Positions 27,229 through 39,125 of a DNA stretch of 64,000 nt are shown in pieces. The number at the start of each line of letters is the position of its first letter. Positions within the stretch are counted from its first letter, which is position 1. The translations under genes were made by a program, and so were the position numbers. The DNA is taken from the NCBI RefSeq assembly GCF_004345645.1, contig NZ_SLWS01000013.1:62001-126000 (forward strand). Reading direction: 5' to 3'. The stretch is from Actinocrispum wychmicini (lineage in GTDB: Bacteria > Actinomycetota > Actinomycetes > Mycobacteriales > Pseudonocardiaceae). Under the pieces are notes generated by a model that was not told where the DNA came from, ran no database searches, and worked only from the letters and a program-made list of their open reading frames with translations.

Positions 27229-27615
27229 ATGGCATGGAACGAGACCAAACTGACCGCGACCGGTCGGATCATCACCGACGTCAAGACCCGCACCCTCCCC
27301 GACGGGACCCTGTACGCCGACTTCACCCTGGCCGCCAACGAACGCCGGTACGACCCGGACACCAAGGAGTGGGTCGCCGGCAAGAGCCTCTACCTCCGGG
27401 TGAAGTGCTACCGGAAGCTCGCCGAGAAAGTGGCGGCCACTCTCACCGTGCGGGACCCGGTGATGGTGACCGGCCGCGTCTACACCGACAAGTACGAAAC
27501 GGACAGCGGGCCGCGCTCGGATCTGACGCTGGACGCCAAGTGCATCGGCCCCGACCTGAGCCTTTGCGACGTCGTCATCGAGCGCAAGCCGTCGCTGCTG
27601 GAGCCCGCGGCATGA
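27229..27615 (+). CDS. ssb: Single-stranded DNA-binding protein, short paralogue
   Basis: A 128-residue OB-fold protein. WNETKLTATGRIITDVKTRT is the first OB strand pair. ADFTLAANERRYD, WVAGKSLYLRVKCYRKLAEKVA and DPVMVTGRVYTDKYETDSG continue the SSB domain. It lacks the long Gly/Pro-rich linker and acidic DDDxPF tip of the main SSB, so it is probably the second, shorter SSB known in actinomycetes. Its homologue in the M. tuberculosis order is Rv2478c (recalled). The ATG has AAGGAG eight bases upstream. Two DnaA-box-like sites precede it. Confidence 0.9.
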   Translation: MAWNETKLTATGRIITDVKTRTLPDGTLYADFTLAANERRYDPDTKEWVAGKSLYLRVKCYRKLAEKVAATLTVRDPVMVTGRVYTDKYETDSGPRSDLTLDAKCIGPDLSLCDVVIERKPSLLEPAA

Positions 27616-27702
27616 TCCACATACCGGGGTTCACGGCCGTCAGGCGTGCGTTCGCGGCAGTCGCGGTGAATCGCGCGTGCCGACCGCTCTACGATCGCGG
27701 GC

Positions 27703-29379
<1,677 letters not shown>

Positions 29380-29391
29380 GCGGCAGCACCA

Positions 29392-32300
29392 GTGGCGGCG
29401 GGCCGGAAGGGATCTCGGTCGGGCGGCGGTGAATCAGACGGCGAACTGCTCGTCGACACCGCCGACCGGTTGAGATGGCGTGCTCCTGAGCTCGCCCTGG
29501 AGTTCGCGCGGCAGGCCGCGACCCGGGCCGACTCGAGGGACGGGTCGTTGCGGCTGCGCGCCAGTGCCCTTGTGGTCGCCGCGCTCGTCCGGCTGGGCAA
29601 ACACGCGGAAGCCGTCCAGCCGGCCGTGCTGGCCCTTCGGGAGGCCGAGTCGGCCGGTGCTCGGGAGGTCGTCGGACCGATCCGGGTCGACCTGGCCGCG
29701 AGCACCCGCACGGTCGGTTTGGCGGGCAGTGCTTTGGTACTGGTTCGTCCACTGTTGGAAGGTGGTGATGCGCGGCCCGCGGTGCGGGCCGGTGCGTTGG
29801 CGGAGATCGTGGGTGGTCTGGCGCAGGCCGGGCGGCGCGCGGTCGTCGACGAGGTGCTCTCGGAGGCCGACCGTCTCTACGCGGCTGACGACTCGCTGAG
29901 CGGCGACGTGCGGCGGGTGCTACGTGCCCTGTTGTGCGCGCGGGTCGCGTCGTTCCGGCGCCGTTGGGGCAACGCTACGGGTGCGGTCGCGTCCGCGACC
30001 GAAGGTATGGCCTTGCTCGACGGCTTGGCCGACCCGGGCGCGGAGTCCGGCCAGGCACGCGCCGAGCTGGGTCTGGAGATGGTCACCGCGTTGCTCGACG
30101 CGGGCGAGGTGGGTGCCGCGCTCGGGCAGGCCGACCAAACCCTGGACCAACCGGTGCGGGCACCGACGGCGGCCCCGATCGGCCGGTTGATGTTCGTGTT
30201 GGCGACCCGGGTGCACATCCCGGACGGCCGGGTGGACGAAGCACATGCCTTGTTCGCGGAGATCGTGCGGATCGCCCGCCGGCACGGCCAGGACGCGTTG
30301 CTGGCCGACGTGTTGACGTCGTTGGCGCACGAACAGGAGGCGGCCGGGGACCTCACTGGCGCGCTGGAGTCGTTGCGCTCGGCACGGGCGGCCGACCACC
30401 GGCGGCTGCGCGAGGACACCATGGCGCGCCTGATCGTGCTGGAGGAGCTCGGCGCGGGAACTCGGCTGCCTGACGACACGGAGTCGTTGCTGCGCCGCGT
30501 GGTCCGGTCGCCGGCTCGGGCGATGACGGACCCGGTGGAGGCGCCTGGGATGGCCGTGGGCGAGCCGCGGTGGCCGGACGGCGACGACCGCGACGCCGAG
30601 ACGGGCCTGCTGAACCGGCAGGGCCTGCGTCGGCGGCTGGCCGCAGCGCGCCGGCAGTCCCGGCCGACCGCGTTGACGTTGGTCCGCCTTGAGCCGACCA
30701 GCGATGCGGAGCCCGAGCCACAACCGAACAACGACGACCCGGACAGCACCGACAGGTTCAGTGCGAGCCTGATCGACAGCTTGGACAAGGCGGGCCGCCG
30801 GGCCAGTCCGGAGGTCGACGCGGACGTGCTCAGTTCGCTCGTCGACCATGTCCGCGACATGGCGCCGGAGCAGGCCGAGCTGGTCCGCCCGGAGGAGGAC
30901 GAGCTGGCCGTGCTGTTGCCGGACACCACCAGGGACGAGGCGGAGGAGTTCGCCGCGTCCCTGCGGGCCACAATGTCCACATCGGACTGGGACCCGGCGG
31001 ACCCGGCCTGGGGCATGCACCTGAGCACCGGCGTCGCCCAGTACCAGGAGGGCACATCGGAGGACGCGTTGCTGAGCGCCGCCCGCGAAGCCCTGACCGG
31101 CCAAGAGTACGACGGCACCCAACAGGACACGGACATGGAACGCCCAGCCTGGCAGTCGGTGGAGCCGGTCTTCGACGTGCCCACGGGTGAGGACAACGAA
31201 GCGTCGTTCGCGGACGTCCAGTCCCGCACCGACGGCTACACCTACATCGAGGAGTACGCCTCCACCACCGACGACCACCAGCAGGACCGTGATCCCGAAC
31301 TGGAGGCGTACCTGGCGGGCTTCTCGTTACCGGAATACGGCCAGTGGTCGTCCACCCAGGAACCCCAGGAACCTGTCGCCACCCCCGACCCGGAACCGTT
31401 TCCAGCCGACCCGCCCGCCCGCCATGACGCCGCCAAGGGCAGTGATCAGGGCAGGTCTGTGCTCGACCGGCTGGGAATCACCCCATCCGGCGGCGGCGGC
31501 CGTCGCCGCGCCCCCGACTCACTGGACACCACCCGACCCCCCCAAGACCAACCCCCCACCACCCCCTCCCACCAACAAACCGGCCGTCGCCGCCGCGCCA
31601 AACCCGACCCAGACGACGACCACCCCGCCGCTGACAACCCCGCCTCCGGCCATCCCGCCTCCAGCTACCCCGCGTCCGGCCATCCCGCCTCCAGCTACCC
31701 CGCGTCCGGCCATCCCGCCTCGAACTACTCCACCGCCGACCACCCTGCCTTCAAACACCCCACCTCCAACTACACCGCCTCCAGCCACTCCACCTCCGAC
31801 CACCCTGCCTCCAACTACACCGCCTCCAACTACACCGCCTCCAACTACACCGCCTCCAACCATCCCGCCTCCGACCACCCCATCTCCGACCACCCTGCCT
31901 CCGACTACTCCGCCTCCAGCTACTCCGCCTCTGACCACCCCGGCTCTGACTACTCCGACCACCTCAACCCCCCGGACCAACCCGGCCGCCCCGACCATCC
32001 CCGCGGCTTCGACTCCCTCGACCGCCCTGACTATCTCGGCAGCTCGGACCGCCCTGACCGCTCTGATCACCCTGATCGTTCCGGCTCCCTCGACCGTCAC
32101 TCCGACAACTTCGACAATTTCGACAACCCCGACCACGCCGGCCACCCGGAGACTCGAACCGCGTTCACCCTGAGCGACCTCGCCCGCGGCGCCGACACCC
32201 TGCCGGAACCAGGCGGCCGTCGTCGGGCCCCGGACCCGCCCGACCTCGATCTGTCGGACGCGGGTGGCTCCCGCGTGCCCGAACTAGGCGGGCATGGCGC

Positions 32301-34026
32301 TGCCCTGGATCCGTTTCACCTTGACCCACCGGCCACCCACAGCTCACCTCTGCCCGAACCCAGCCAACCCAAACAACCCGGCCGTAACCCAACGGACCGG
32401 ACCACACCGGCAGACTTGCTCGGCGCCGCGGAGTCCCCCGACCACTCCGAGGTAGGACGGGCACTCGACCAAGCCCTGTTCAGCGACGACTCGCACCTGC
32501 CCACCCGCACCGACCCCAACCGCTCGGCTGCCCTTGAAGCCCGCACTCTCTTCGACTTCACCACCTTCGACCTGTCCCACCCCGACCGCCCCCCAACGGG
32601 CCGAAGGCGAGCCCCCGAGCAAGATCCATCTGACCCGACGTCGGCACCGAACGCCCTGGGCCAAAGCGGCGCGGACCAAGACCAGGCCAGGCCGAACCGA
32701 TCCAGCAGCCGACAAGCCACGGACAACCAGGCCGGACCGGACCAGGTGAGCGGGCAAGGGACTGCGGAAAACCCACCTGCCTGGGATTGGGCTGGACTCC
32801 GGCGGCCAGCGGACGACGAAGCCGGGCCGGATCGGGCCGCTGGGCAACGGGTCACGCGGGACCAAGCCGGGCCGGATCGGACTGGTGGGCAACAGGTCAC
32901 GCGGGACCAAGCCGGGTCGGACCGGGCCGGTGGGAGGCGTGCGGCCGAGGAGCGACCCTCGTCGAACCGGCTCGACGGGCGGCGTGCTGCCGAGGGCCAG
33001 GGCGGGAACCGGATCGCCCTCGATCTGAGCCACCTGGACCGAGACCAGGCCGTGTCCGAGACCGACCGGTACCAGCCCGATGCCGAGCCGCTGGCGTCCC
33101 GGTCCGACGTTGAGCCTCAGGCGTCCCGTTCCCGGCTCGATGCCGACTCTCCGGTGTCTCGTTCGCGGTCTGATGCCGAGTCTCTGGCCTCCCAGCCCGA
33201 CGCTGAGCCTCTGGTGTCCCGGTCCTCGACCGATGCCGGGCTTCTGGCGTCCCGTTCGCGGTCTGATGTCGAGCCGCCCGTTTCTCGTTCCCGGTCCGAT
33301 GCTGGGCCGTCCGGGTCGCGCTCCGGGTTCGATCTGTCAGCCGAGCGGCGGCCGTTGGATTCCAGGAGGCCTTCGGCGATGTACTTGTCCGGTCCCGCCA
33401 CCGGGATCGGTGAGGAGGTGCTCGCCGCCGCTGCCAGGGCTTCCGTTCCGCAGTTCCCTGAGCCTGATGATGTTCCCCGCGTGCCCGATCCTCCTGATGT
33501 TCCGCCGGTTCCCGAGCCCGATGATGTGCCGCGGGTCCCGGATCCTCCTGATGTGCCCGGTTCTCCTGACCCGGATGTGGGGCCTGGTCCGCATCGGCGG
33601 CCGGTGCCGGCCAGGCCGAATCCGGACGTTGAGCCGGTTGGTGCGAGGTCGGCGAGGCGGCGGAGTGTGCGGCAGCGGGCTGAATCGGTTCCGTCCGAAG
33701 GGGACGAAGACCGGTCCGCTTGGCGTCGTCGGCTGGCCGCGCGGCGGGAGGCCGACCGGGAATCAGTTGGGCGTGGTGGTGCGGTGCCGCCGGAGCAGGC
33801 CGATCCAGTTGACCCGTTGGGGCCGGATGAGTCACCCGAAAGTGCTGACCGGCCGAGTCGGCTGCGCCGCAAGGACAACACCGCTGTGGGATTGGGCGAT
33901 TTGCTCGCTGAGGCGCTTGCCGCTTACCAGTCGTCGCACTCGGACACGTCCGGCGAAGACGTTCCGTCGTCCTATGATGATCTGCCGGACAGTGGGCGGC
34001 ACCACCCACCGACTACCACGCCTTAA
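29392..34026 (+). CDS. Giant TPR / degenerate GGDEF / disordered repeat protein
   Basis: A 1544-residue protein starting at a GTG 12 bases after the ettA stop. Residues 15-380 are helical and TPR-like (repeated Ala/Leu-rich helix pairs such as LVVAALVRLGKHAEAVQPAV). Residues about 400-570 resemble a diguanylate-cyclase domain: DAETGLLNRQGLRRRL at the start, STGVAQYQEG near the end, but RPEEDELAVLL where GGDEF should be, so it is probably inactive. Residues 590-1480 are low-complexity, charged and Pro/Ser/Asp-rich, with a 22-unit pentapeptide array (744-853), 15-residue repeats (about 1145-1189) and VPDPPDVP repeats. A short conserved-looking LGDLLAEALAAYQSSH ends it. No signal or TM. It probably acts as a scaffold. 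Confidence 0.72.
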   Translation: MAAGRKGSRSGGGESDGELLVDTADRLRWRAPELALEFARQAATRADSRDGSLRLRASALVVAALVRLGKHAEAVQPAVLALREAESAGAREVVGPIRVDLAASTRTVGLAGSALVLVRPLLEGGDARPAVRAGALAEIVGGLAQAGRRAVVDEVLSEADRLYAADDSLSGDVRRVLRALLCARVASFRRRWGNATGAVASATEGMALLDGLADPGAESGQARAELGLEMVTALLDAGEVGAALGQADQTLDQPVRAPTAAPIGRLMFVLATRVHIPDGRVDEAHALFAEIVRIARRHGQDALLADVLTSLAHEQEAAGDLTGALESLRSARAADHRRLREDTMARLIVLEELGAGTRLPDDTESLLRRVVRSPARAMTDPVEAPGMAVGEPRWPDGDDRDAETGLLNRQGLRRRLAAARRQSRPTALTLVRLEPTSDAEPEPQPNNDDPDSTDRFSASLIDSLDKAGRRASPEVDADVLSSLVDHVRDMAPEQAELVRPEEDELAVLLPDTTRDEAEEFAASLRATMSTSDWDPADPAWGMHLSTGVAQYQEGTSEDALLSAAREALTGQEYDGTQQDTDMERPAWQSVEPVFDVPTGEDNEASFADVQSRTDGYTYIEEYASTTDDHQQDRDPELEAYLAGFSLPEYGQWSSTQEPQEPVATPDPEPFPADPPARHDAAKGSDQGRSVLDRLGITPSGGGGRRRAPDSLDTTRPPQDQPPTTPSHQQTGRRRRAKPDPDDDHPAADNPASGHPASSYPASGHPASSYPASGHPASNYSTADHPAFKHPTSNYTASSHSTSDHPASNYTASNYTASNYTASNHPASDHPISDHPASDYSASSYSASDHPGSDYSDHLNPPDQPGRPDHPRGFDSLDRPDYLGSSDRPDRSDHPDRSGSLDRHSDNFDNFDNPDHAGHPETRTAFTLSDLARGADTLPEPGGRRRAPDPPDLDLSDAGGSRVPELGGHGAALDPFHLDPPATHSSPLPEPSQPKQPGRNPTDRTTPADLLGAAESPDHSEVGRALDQALFSDDSHLPTRTDPNRSAALEARTLFDFTTFDLSHPDRPPTGRRRAPEQDPSDPTSAPNALGQSGADQDQARPNRSSSRQATDNQAGPDQVSGQGTAENPPAWDWAGLRRPADDEAGPDRAAGQRVTRDQAGPDRTGGQQVTRDQAGSDRAGGRRAAEERPSSNRLDGRRAAEGQGGNRIALDLSHLDRDQAVSETDRYQPDAEPLASRSDVEPQASRSRLDADSPVSRSRSDAESLASQPDAEPLVSRSSTDAGLLASRSRSDVEPPVSRSRSDAGPSGSRSGFDLSAERRPLDSRRPSAMYLSGPATGIGEEVLAAAARASVPQFPEPDDVPRVPDPPDVPPVPEPDDVPRVPDPPDVPGSPDPDVGPGPHRRPVPARPNPDVEPVGARSARRRSVRQRAESVPSEGDEDRSAWRRRLAARREADRESVGRGGAVPPEQADPVDPLGPDESPESADRPSRLRRKDNTAVGLGDLLAEALAAYQSSHSDTSGEDVPSSYDDLPDSGRHHPPTTTP
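31621..31950 (+). repeat. 15-bp tandem array encoding 22 pentapeptides
   Basis: Twenty-two imperfect units of 15 bases inside the giant gene encode [H/Y][P/S/T]-x-[S/A]-x pentads such as HPASD, YPASG, YTASN and YSASD. Units of the type AACTACACCGCCTCC are identical in consecutive copies (about 31806-31860), which shows recent duplication by slippage. The array keeps all alternative frames open, so long antisense and shifted open frames here are artefacts. Confidence 0.85.
32824..32958 (+). repeat. 45-bp tandem repeats within the giant gene
   Basis: Three adjacent 45-base units (32824-32868, 32869-32913, 32914-32958) encode GPDRAAGQRVTRDQA, GPDRTGGQQVTRDQA and GSDRAGGRRAAEERP. A degenerate fourth follows (SSNRLDGRRAAEG). 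Units 1 and 2 are nearly identical; unit 3 diverges in its second half. Confidence 0.85.
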
Positions 34027-34158
34027 ATGATTCTCAAGTGGCGCCAGTGGTTGCATGTCCGGTAGCGCCGCCCAACTAGGGTTAGGCCGCAGCTGGCACG
34101 ACAACACTGGCACAACGACGTGCCGCACACGGTGCCGACGAGCGTGGAGCCGCCGAAC

Positions 34159-37100
34159 ATGACCTCGACTGGAGTCCAGTCCCACCCGGGCGTAGCCGCA
34201 GCACAGCCCACCACCTCGGCCAGTCCCGAACAGCGCCGGGACGAGCTGGTGGACAAGGCAGCCGGGTTAGCGACGGACATCGCCGACCTGATCCGCCTGT
34301 ACTACCGCTACGTGCCGCCGGAGGAGGTCGTCGACTTCAGCCCGACCGACCTGGTCGGCGCCGTCCGCTCGCACCTCGACCTGGCCGGTCAGCGGGTGCC
34401 GGGCCGGCCTGAGGTGCGCGCGGTGAACCCGACCGCGGAGGCGGACGGCTGGAGCACCCGGGCGACGGTGATCCAGGTGGTCACGGACGACATGCCGTAC
34501 CTGGTCGAGAGTGTGTCCGCTGAGCTGGTGCGCAGCGGTGTGCAGGTCCAGCGGGTGGTGCACCCCATCGTCGTGGTGCGCAGGGACGTGGCCGGCACGT
34601 TGCGGGAGGTCCTGCCGAACGAGGATCCCGGCAACCCGCCGGCGGACACGCTGGTCGAGTCGTGGATGTACATCGAGATCGACCTGATCACGGACCCGGA
34701 CCGCGGCCGCGAGATCGCCACCGGCCTGTACTCGGTGCTGAACGACGTCCGTGAGGTCGTCGAGGACGCGGACCGGATGCGCGGCCAGGCGTTGGCCATC
34801 GCCGACTCGCTGGACTCCGGTCAGTTGCCGCTGACTCCCGAGGAGGTGGGCGAGGGTGCCGCGCTGTTGCGCTGGTTGGCGAACGGCAATTTCACCTTCT
34901 TGGGTTACCGCCAGTACGAACTGATGAAGGGTGACGGCGATCCGGCGTTGCGGGCGGTGCTCGCCACCGGCCTGGGGGTTCTGCGCCAGGACAGTCTCGC
35001 CGCGCGCAGCCTCACCGCCGGCCCGGACTCGGTGACGCACGCGTTGGCACCGAAGCTGTTGGTACTCACCGAGGCGAGTGCGCCGTCCACTGTGCACCGA
35101 TCGGTGTACCCCTACTACGTCGGGGTGAAGACGTTCGACGAGCACGGCCAGGTCACCGGTGAACACCGGTTCCTCGGCGTGTTCACCACGCGGGCCGTGC
35201 ACGACAACGTGTTGGACATCCCCGTTGTGGCGCGCCGGGTCCGTGACGTCATCCACCGCGCCGGCTTCCCGCTAGACTCGTACTCCGGGCAGCGCATGCT
35301 GGAGGTCATCCAGAACTGGCCGCGGGCCGAGCTGTTCTCGTCGACCACGGACACGTTGTACGGCACCGCGACCGGCGTGATCGCGTTGGCCGACCGTCGC
35401 AGGCTGCGGTTCTTCCTGCGCCGCGACCCGTTCGGCCGGTTCTTCTCGTGCTTCGTGTTCCTGCCCCGCGACCGCTACACCACGACCACGCGCCTGGCCA
35501 TGCAGGAGGTGCTGCTGGCCGAGTTGGGCGGCTCGAACCTGGAGTACAGCGCCCGGATCGGCGAGTTCGCGCTGGCGCAGGTGTACTTCACCGTGCACAC
35601 CGATCCGGCCGTTCAGGTCGAACCGGACATCCAGCGCATCCAGGAACGCCTCACGCTGGCGATCCGCAGCTGGGAGGACCGGATGGCCGAGGCCATCATG
35701 GCCGAGCACCAGGAGACCGGCGGGCCCGCCATGATCGGCGCGGAGTCCGCGAGCGAGCAGGGCCAGCGGCTGGCGAACGTGTTCCCGGAGGCCTACAAGG
35801 AGGACTTCACCGCGGTCGAGGCCCTGAAGGACCTGCGGCGGCTGCAGGGCCTGGCGAACAAGGGCGACATGGACATGCAGTTCTACGTCCCCGACGACGC
35901 CGGGCCGGGGGAGCGCCGGTTCAAGCTGTACCTGGCCGGTGACGGCGTCACGTTGTCGCAGGTGCTGCCGGTGCTCAGTCGGATGGACGTCGAGGTGATC
36001 GACGAGCGTCCATACGAGTTGCGCAACGACGGCGGCGAGGACTGGTGGATCTACGACTTCGGCCTGCGCCTGGACGCGAAGGCCTTGGCGCACCGCACCG
36101 ACGAGGAGATCGCGGTCGCACGCACCCAGTTCCAGGACGCGTTCGGCGCGGCCTGGCGCGGTGAGGCGGAGGTCGACCGGTACAACGCGCTGGTTCTGCG
36201 GGCCGGCATCAACTGGCGGCAGTCCACGGTCCTGCGGGCGTACGCGCGCTACCTGCGTCAGGCAGGCACGCCGTACAGCCAGGAGTACATCGTCAACACG
36301 GTGATCCAGCACACCGACGTGGCCACGGCGTTGGTCAAGCTGTTCGAGACGCGGTTCGACCTGGAGCTGGACGAGGACACGCGGCTCGTCGAGGCCGAAG
36401 CGCAGGTCACGCAGATCACGGCCATGATCGACGAGGTCAAGAGCCTGGACGAGGACCGCATCCTGCGCAGCCTGCTGCGGCTGATCAACGCCACGTTGCG
36501 GACGAACTACTCGGTCCGGGACGCGGACGGCATGCCGCGGCCGTATCTGGCGTTCAAGCTCGACCCGCAGGCGATTCCCGAGTTGCCGCAGCCCCGGCCG
36601 CGGTTCGAGATCTTCGTGTACTCACCTCGCTTCGAGGGCGTGCACCTGCGGTTCGGGCCGGTCGCCCGAGGTGGGCTGCGGTGGTCCGACCGCCGGGAGG
36701 ACTTCCGCACCGAGATCCTCGGCCTGGTCAAGGCGCAGGCGGTGAAGAACGCGGTGATCGTGCCGGTGGGCGCCAAGGGCGGGTTCGTGCTCAAGCGGCC
36801 GCCGGTGCCGACCGGTGACCCCGGCCTGGACCGTCAGGCGCTGCAGAACGAGGGCGTGACCTGCTACCGGATGTTCATCGCGGGCCTGCTGGACCTGACC
36901 GACAACCTGGCGGCCGGCAGCACGATCCCGGCCCCCCAGGTGGTGCGGTACGACGGCGACGACTCGTACCTCGTGGTCGCGGCCGACAAGGGCACGGCGA
37001 CGTTCTCCGACATCGCCAACGAGGTGGCGATGAGCCGCGGGTTCTGGCTGGGCGACGCGTTCGCGTCCGGCGGCTCGGTCGGCTACGACCACAAGGCCAT

Positions 37101-39108
37101 GGGCATCACGGCCCGTGGCGCGTGGGAGAGCGTCAAGCGCTACTTCCGCGAGCTGGACGTGGACACCCAGACCCAGGACTTCACGGTCGTCGGGGTCGGC
37201 GACATGTCGGGTGACGTGTTCGGCAACGGCATGCTGCTGTCCGAGCACATCCGGCTGGTCGCCGCGTTCGACCACAGGCACATCTTCATCGACCCGGACC
37301 CGGACGCGGCCCCTTCGTTCGCGGAGCGCCGTCGCCTGTTCGACCTGCCGCGCTCGTCGTGGGACGACTACGACAAGTCGTTGATCAGCGAGGGCGGCGG
37401 GGTCTGGCCGCGGACGCTCAAGGCGGTGCCGCTGAGTCCGCAGGCGGTCAAGGCACTCGGCCTGCCGGAGGGCACCGGGAAGTTGTCGCCGGCCGAGTTG
37501 ATGCGGGCGATCCTGCTGGCTCCGGTGGACCTGCTGTGGAACGGCGGCATCGGCACGTACGTGAAGGCGTCCACCGAGTCCAACGCGGACGTGGGGGACA
37601 AGGCGAACGACGCGCTGCGGGTGAACGGCGCCGAGCTGAACGTGAAGGTGGTCGGCGAGGGCGGCAACCTGGGCCTGACCCAGCGCGGCCGGGTCGAGTT
37701 CGCGCACGCGGGCGGCAAGGTGAACACCGACGCGCTGGACAACTCGGCCGGGGTGGACTGCTCCGACCACGAGGTGAACATCAAGATCCTGCTGGACCAC
37801 CTGGTCACCGAGGGCCGGCTGACCCAGGAGCGGCGGGTCGAGCTGCTGGCCGAGATGACCGACGAGGTCGGCGACCTGGTGCTGGCGGACAACTACCGGC
37901 AGAACGCGGTGATGGGTGTCAGCCGGGCGCACGCCGGTCCGATGGTGTCGGTGCACGCGCGGCTGGTGACGTGGCTGGAGGAGCACGGCGGGCTCAAGCG
38001 CACCCTGGAGGCGCTGCCGACGCCGGCGAAGTTCACCGAGATGGAGAAGACCTGCGAGGGCCTGACGTCGCCGGAGCTGGCGGTTCTGCTGGCGCACGTC
38101 AAGCTGGGCCTGAAGGAGGAGCTGCTCACCAGTGACCTGCCGGCCAACAACGTGTTCGCCGGCCGGCTGCCGGAGTACTTCCCCAGCCAGTTGCGGGAAC
38201 GGTTCGGCGACGCGATCCCGCGGCACCCGCTGAGCCGGGAGATCACCACGACGTTGCTGATCAACGAGATGGTCGACGGTGGTGGCATCACGTACGCGTT
38301 CCGGCTGGCCGAGGAGATCAACGCCACCGGGACCGACGCCGTGCGCGCGTTCGCCGTGGTGGCACGGGTGTACGACCTGCCCGACGTGTGGCGGCAGATC
38401 GACGAGCTGGACAACCACGTGCCCACGGCCATCGCCGACCAGATGGTCCTGGAGACCCGGCGGCTGCTGGACCGGGCGTCCCGCTGGCTGCTGTCCAACC
38501 GGCCGCAGCCGCTCGCGGTCGGCGCCGAGATCAACCGGTTCTCCCAGGTGGTGCACGACATCGCGCCGATGGTCGGCGACCTGATCTCCGGCCCGGACGC
38601 CCAGCTGATCGCCGAGCAGATCGAGCGCTACATCGAGGCGGGCGTGCCGCCTGTCCTGGCTCGTCGGGTCGGCACCCTGGTCAGCGCGTACAGCCTGCTG
38701 GACATCACCGAGGTCGCCGAGCTCGCCGAGCGTGAGGTCGGCCTGGATACTGAGCGCAGCCCGCTGGAGACCGCGGAGCTGTACTACTCGCTGGCCGACT
38801 ACCTGGACGTCGACCAGCTGCTCACGTCCATCAGCGGCCTGGAACGGGGCAACCGCTGGCACGCGTTGGCGCGGTTGGCGTTGCGGGACGACGTGTACTC
38901 GTCGCTGCGCTCGATCACGCTGGACGCGTTGCAGCACAGCGACCCCGGTCAGACCGCGGCGCAGAAGATCGACAACTGGGAGAAGGCGAACAGTTCCCGG
39001 CTGGGTCGCGCCCGGTTGGCGCTGGACGAGTTGAAGCAGATGGCCGGCCGGCTCGACCTAGCCACGCTGTCCGTGGCCGCGCGCCAGATTCGCAGCATGA
39101 TCCGCTGA
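34159..39108 (+). CDS. gdh: Large NAD-dependent glutamate dehydrogenase
   Basis: About 1650 residues, the size of the L_180/NAD-GDH class. It deaminates glutamate to 2-oxoglutarate with NAD+. The long N-terminal regulatory part carries ACT-like segments (ATVIQVVTDDMPYLVESV, then FTFLGYRQYEL). The catalytic part includes RFGPVARGGLRWSDRREDFR, KNAVIVPVGAKGGFVLK with the catalytic Lys, VGVGDMSGDVFGNGML at the NAD-binding fold and VVGEGGNLGLTQRGR. I chose the ATG with GGAG nine bases upstream; a GTG at 34120 in frame is possible. It follows the giant gene after 130 bases holding a -10-like TAGGGT (34076). It corresponds to Rv2476c. Confidence 0.95.
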   Translation: MTSTGVQSHPGVAAAQPTTSASPEQRRDELVDKAAGLATDIADLIRLYYRYVPPEEVVDFSPTDLVGAVRSHLDLAGQRVPGRPEVRAVNPTAEADGWSTRATVIQVVTDDMPYLVESVSAELVRSGVQVQRVVHPIVVVRRDVAGTLREVLPNEDPGNPPADTLVESWMYIEIDLITDPDRGREIATGLYSVLNDVREVVEDADRMRGQALAIADSLDSGQLPLTPEEVGEGAALLRWLANGNFTFLGYRQYELMKGDGDPALRAVLATGLGVLRQDSLAARSLTAGPDSVTHALAPKLLVLTEASAPSTVHRSVYPYYVGVKTFDEHGQVTGEHRFLGVFTTRAVHDNVLDIPVVARRVRDVIHRAGFPLDSYSGQRMLEVIQNWPRAELFSSTTDTLYGTATGVIALADRRRLRFFLRRDPFGRFFSCFVFLPRDRYTTTTRLAMQEVLLAELGGSNLEYSARIGEFALAQVYFTVHTDPAVQVEPDIQRIQERLTLAIRSWEDRMAEAIMAEHQETGGPAMIGAESASEQGQRLANVFPEAYKEDFTAVEALKDLRRLQGLANKGDMDMQFYVPDDAGPGERRFKLYLAGDGVTLSQVLPVLSRMDVEVIDERPYELRNDGGEDWWIYDFGLRLDAKALAHRTDEEIAVARTQFQDAFGAAWRGEAEVDRYNALVLRAGINWRQSTVLRAYARYLRQAGTPYSQEYIVNTVIQHTDVATALVKLFETRFDLELDEDTRLVEAEAQVTQITAMIDEVKSLDEDRILRSLLRLINATLRTNYSVRDADGMPRPYLAFKLDPQAIPELPQPRPRFEIFVYSPRFEGVHLRFGPVARGGLRWSDRREDFRTEILGLVKAQAVKNAVIVPVGAKGGFVLKRPPVPTGDPGLDRQALQNEGVTCYRMFIAGLLDLTDNLAAGSTIPAPQVVRYDGDDSYLVVAADKGTATFSDIANEVAMSRGFWLGDAFASGGSVGYDHKAMGITARGAWESVKRYFRELDVDTQTQDFTVVGVGDMSGDVFGNGMLLSEHIRLVAAFDHRHIFIDPDPDAAPSFAERRRLFDLPRSSWDDYDKSLISEGGGVWPRTLKAVPLSPQAVKALGLPEGTGKLSPAELMRAILLAPVDLLWNGGIGTYVKASTESNADVGDKANDALRVNGAELNVKVVGEGGNLGLTQRGRVEFAHAGGKVNTDALDNSAGVDCSDHEVNIKILLDHLVTEGRLTQERRVELLAEMTDEVGDLVLADNYRQNAVMGVSRAHAGPMVSVHARLVTWLEEHGGLKRTLEALPTPAKFTEMEKTCEGLTSPELAVLLAHVKLGLKEELLTSDLPANNVFAGRLPEYFPSQLRERFGDAIPRHPLSREITTTLLINEMVDGGGITYAFRLAEEINATGTDAVRAFAVVARVYDLPDVWRQIDELDNHVPTAIADQMVLETRRLLDRASRWLLSNRPQPLAVGAEINRFSQVVHDIAPMVGDLISGPDAQLIAEQIERYIEAGVPPVLARRVGTLVSAYSLLDITEVAELAEREVGLDTERSPLETAELYYSLADYLDVDQLLTSISGLERGNRWHALARLALRDDVYSSLRSITLDALQHSDPGQTAAQKIDNWEKANSSRLGRARLALDELKQMAGRLDLATLSVAARQIRSMIR

Positions 39109-39125
39109 GTACGGAGGTTCGAGCG

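Noticed and set aside
31621-31950. CRISPR or VNTR unrelated to coding
   Set aside because: The 15-bp units keep the reading frame of the giant gene and have no unique spacers.
31187-32173. Pro/Thr-repeat open frame and an antisense Val/Gly-repeat frame across the pentapeptide array
   Set aside because: They arise because the 15-bp repeats lack stops in every frame; only the frame continuous with the TPR and GGDEF-like region is supported.
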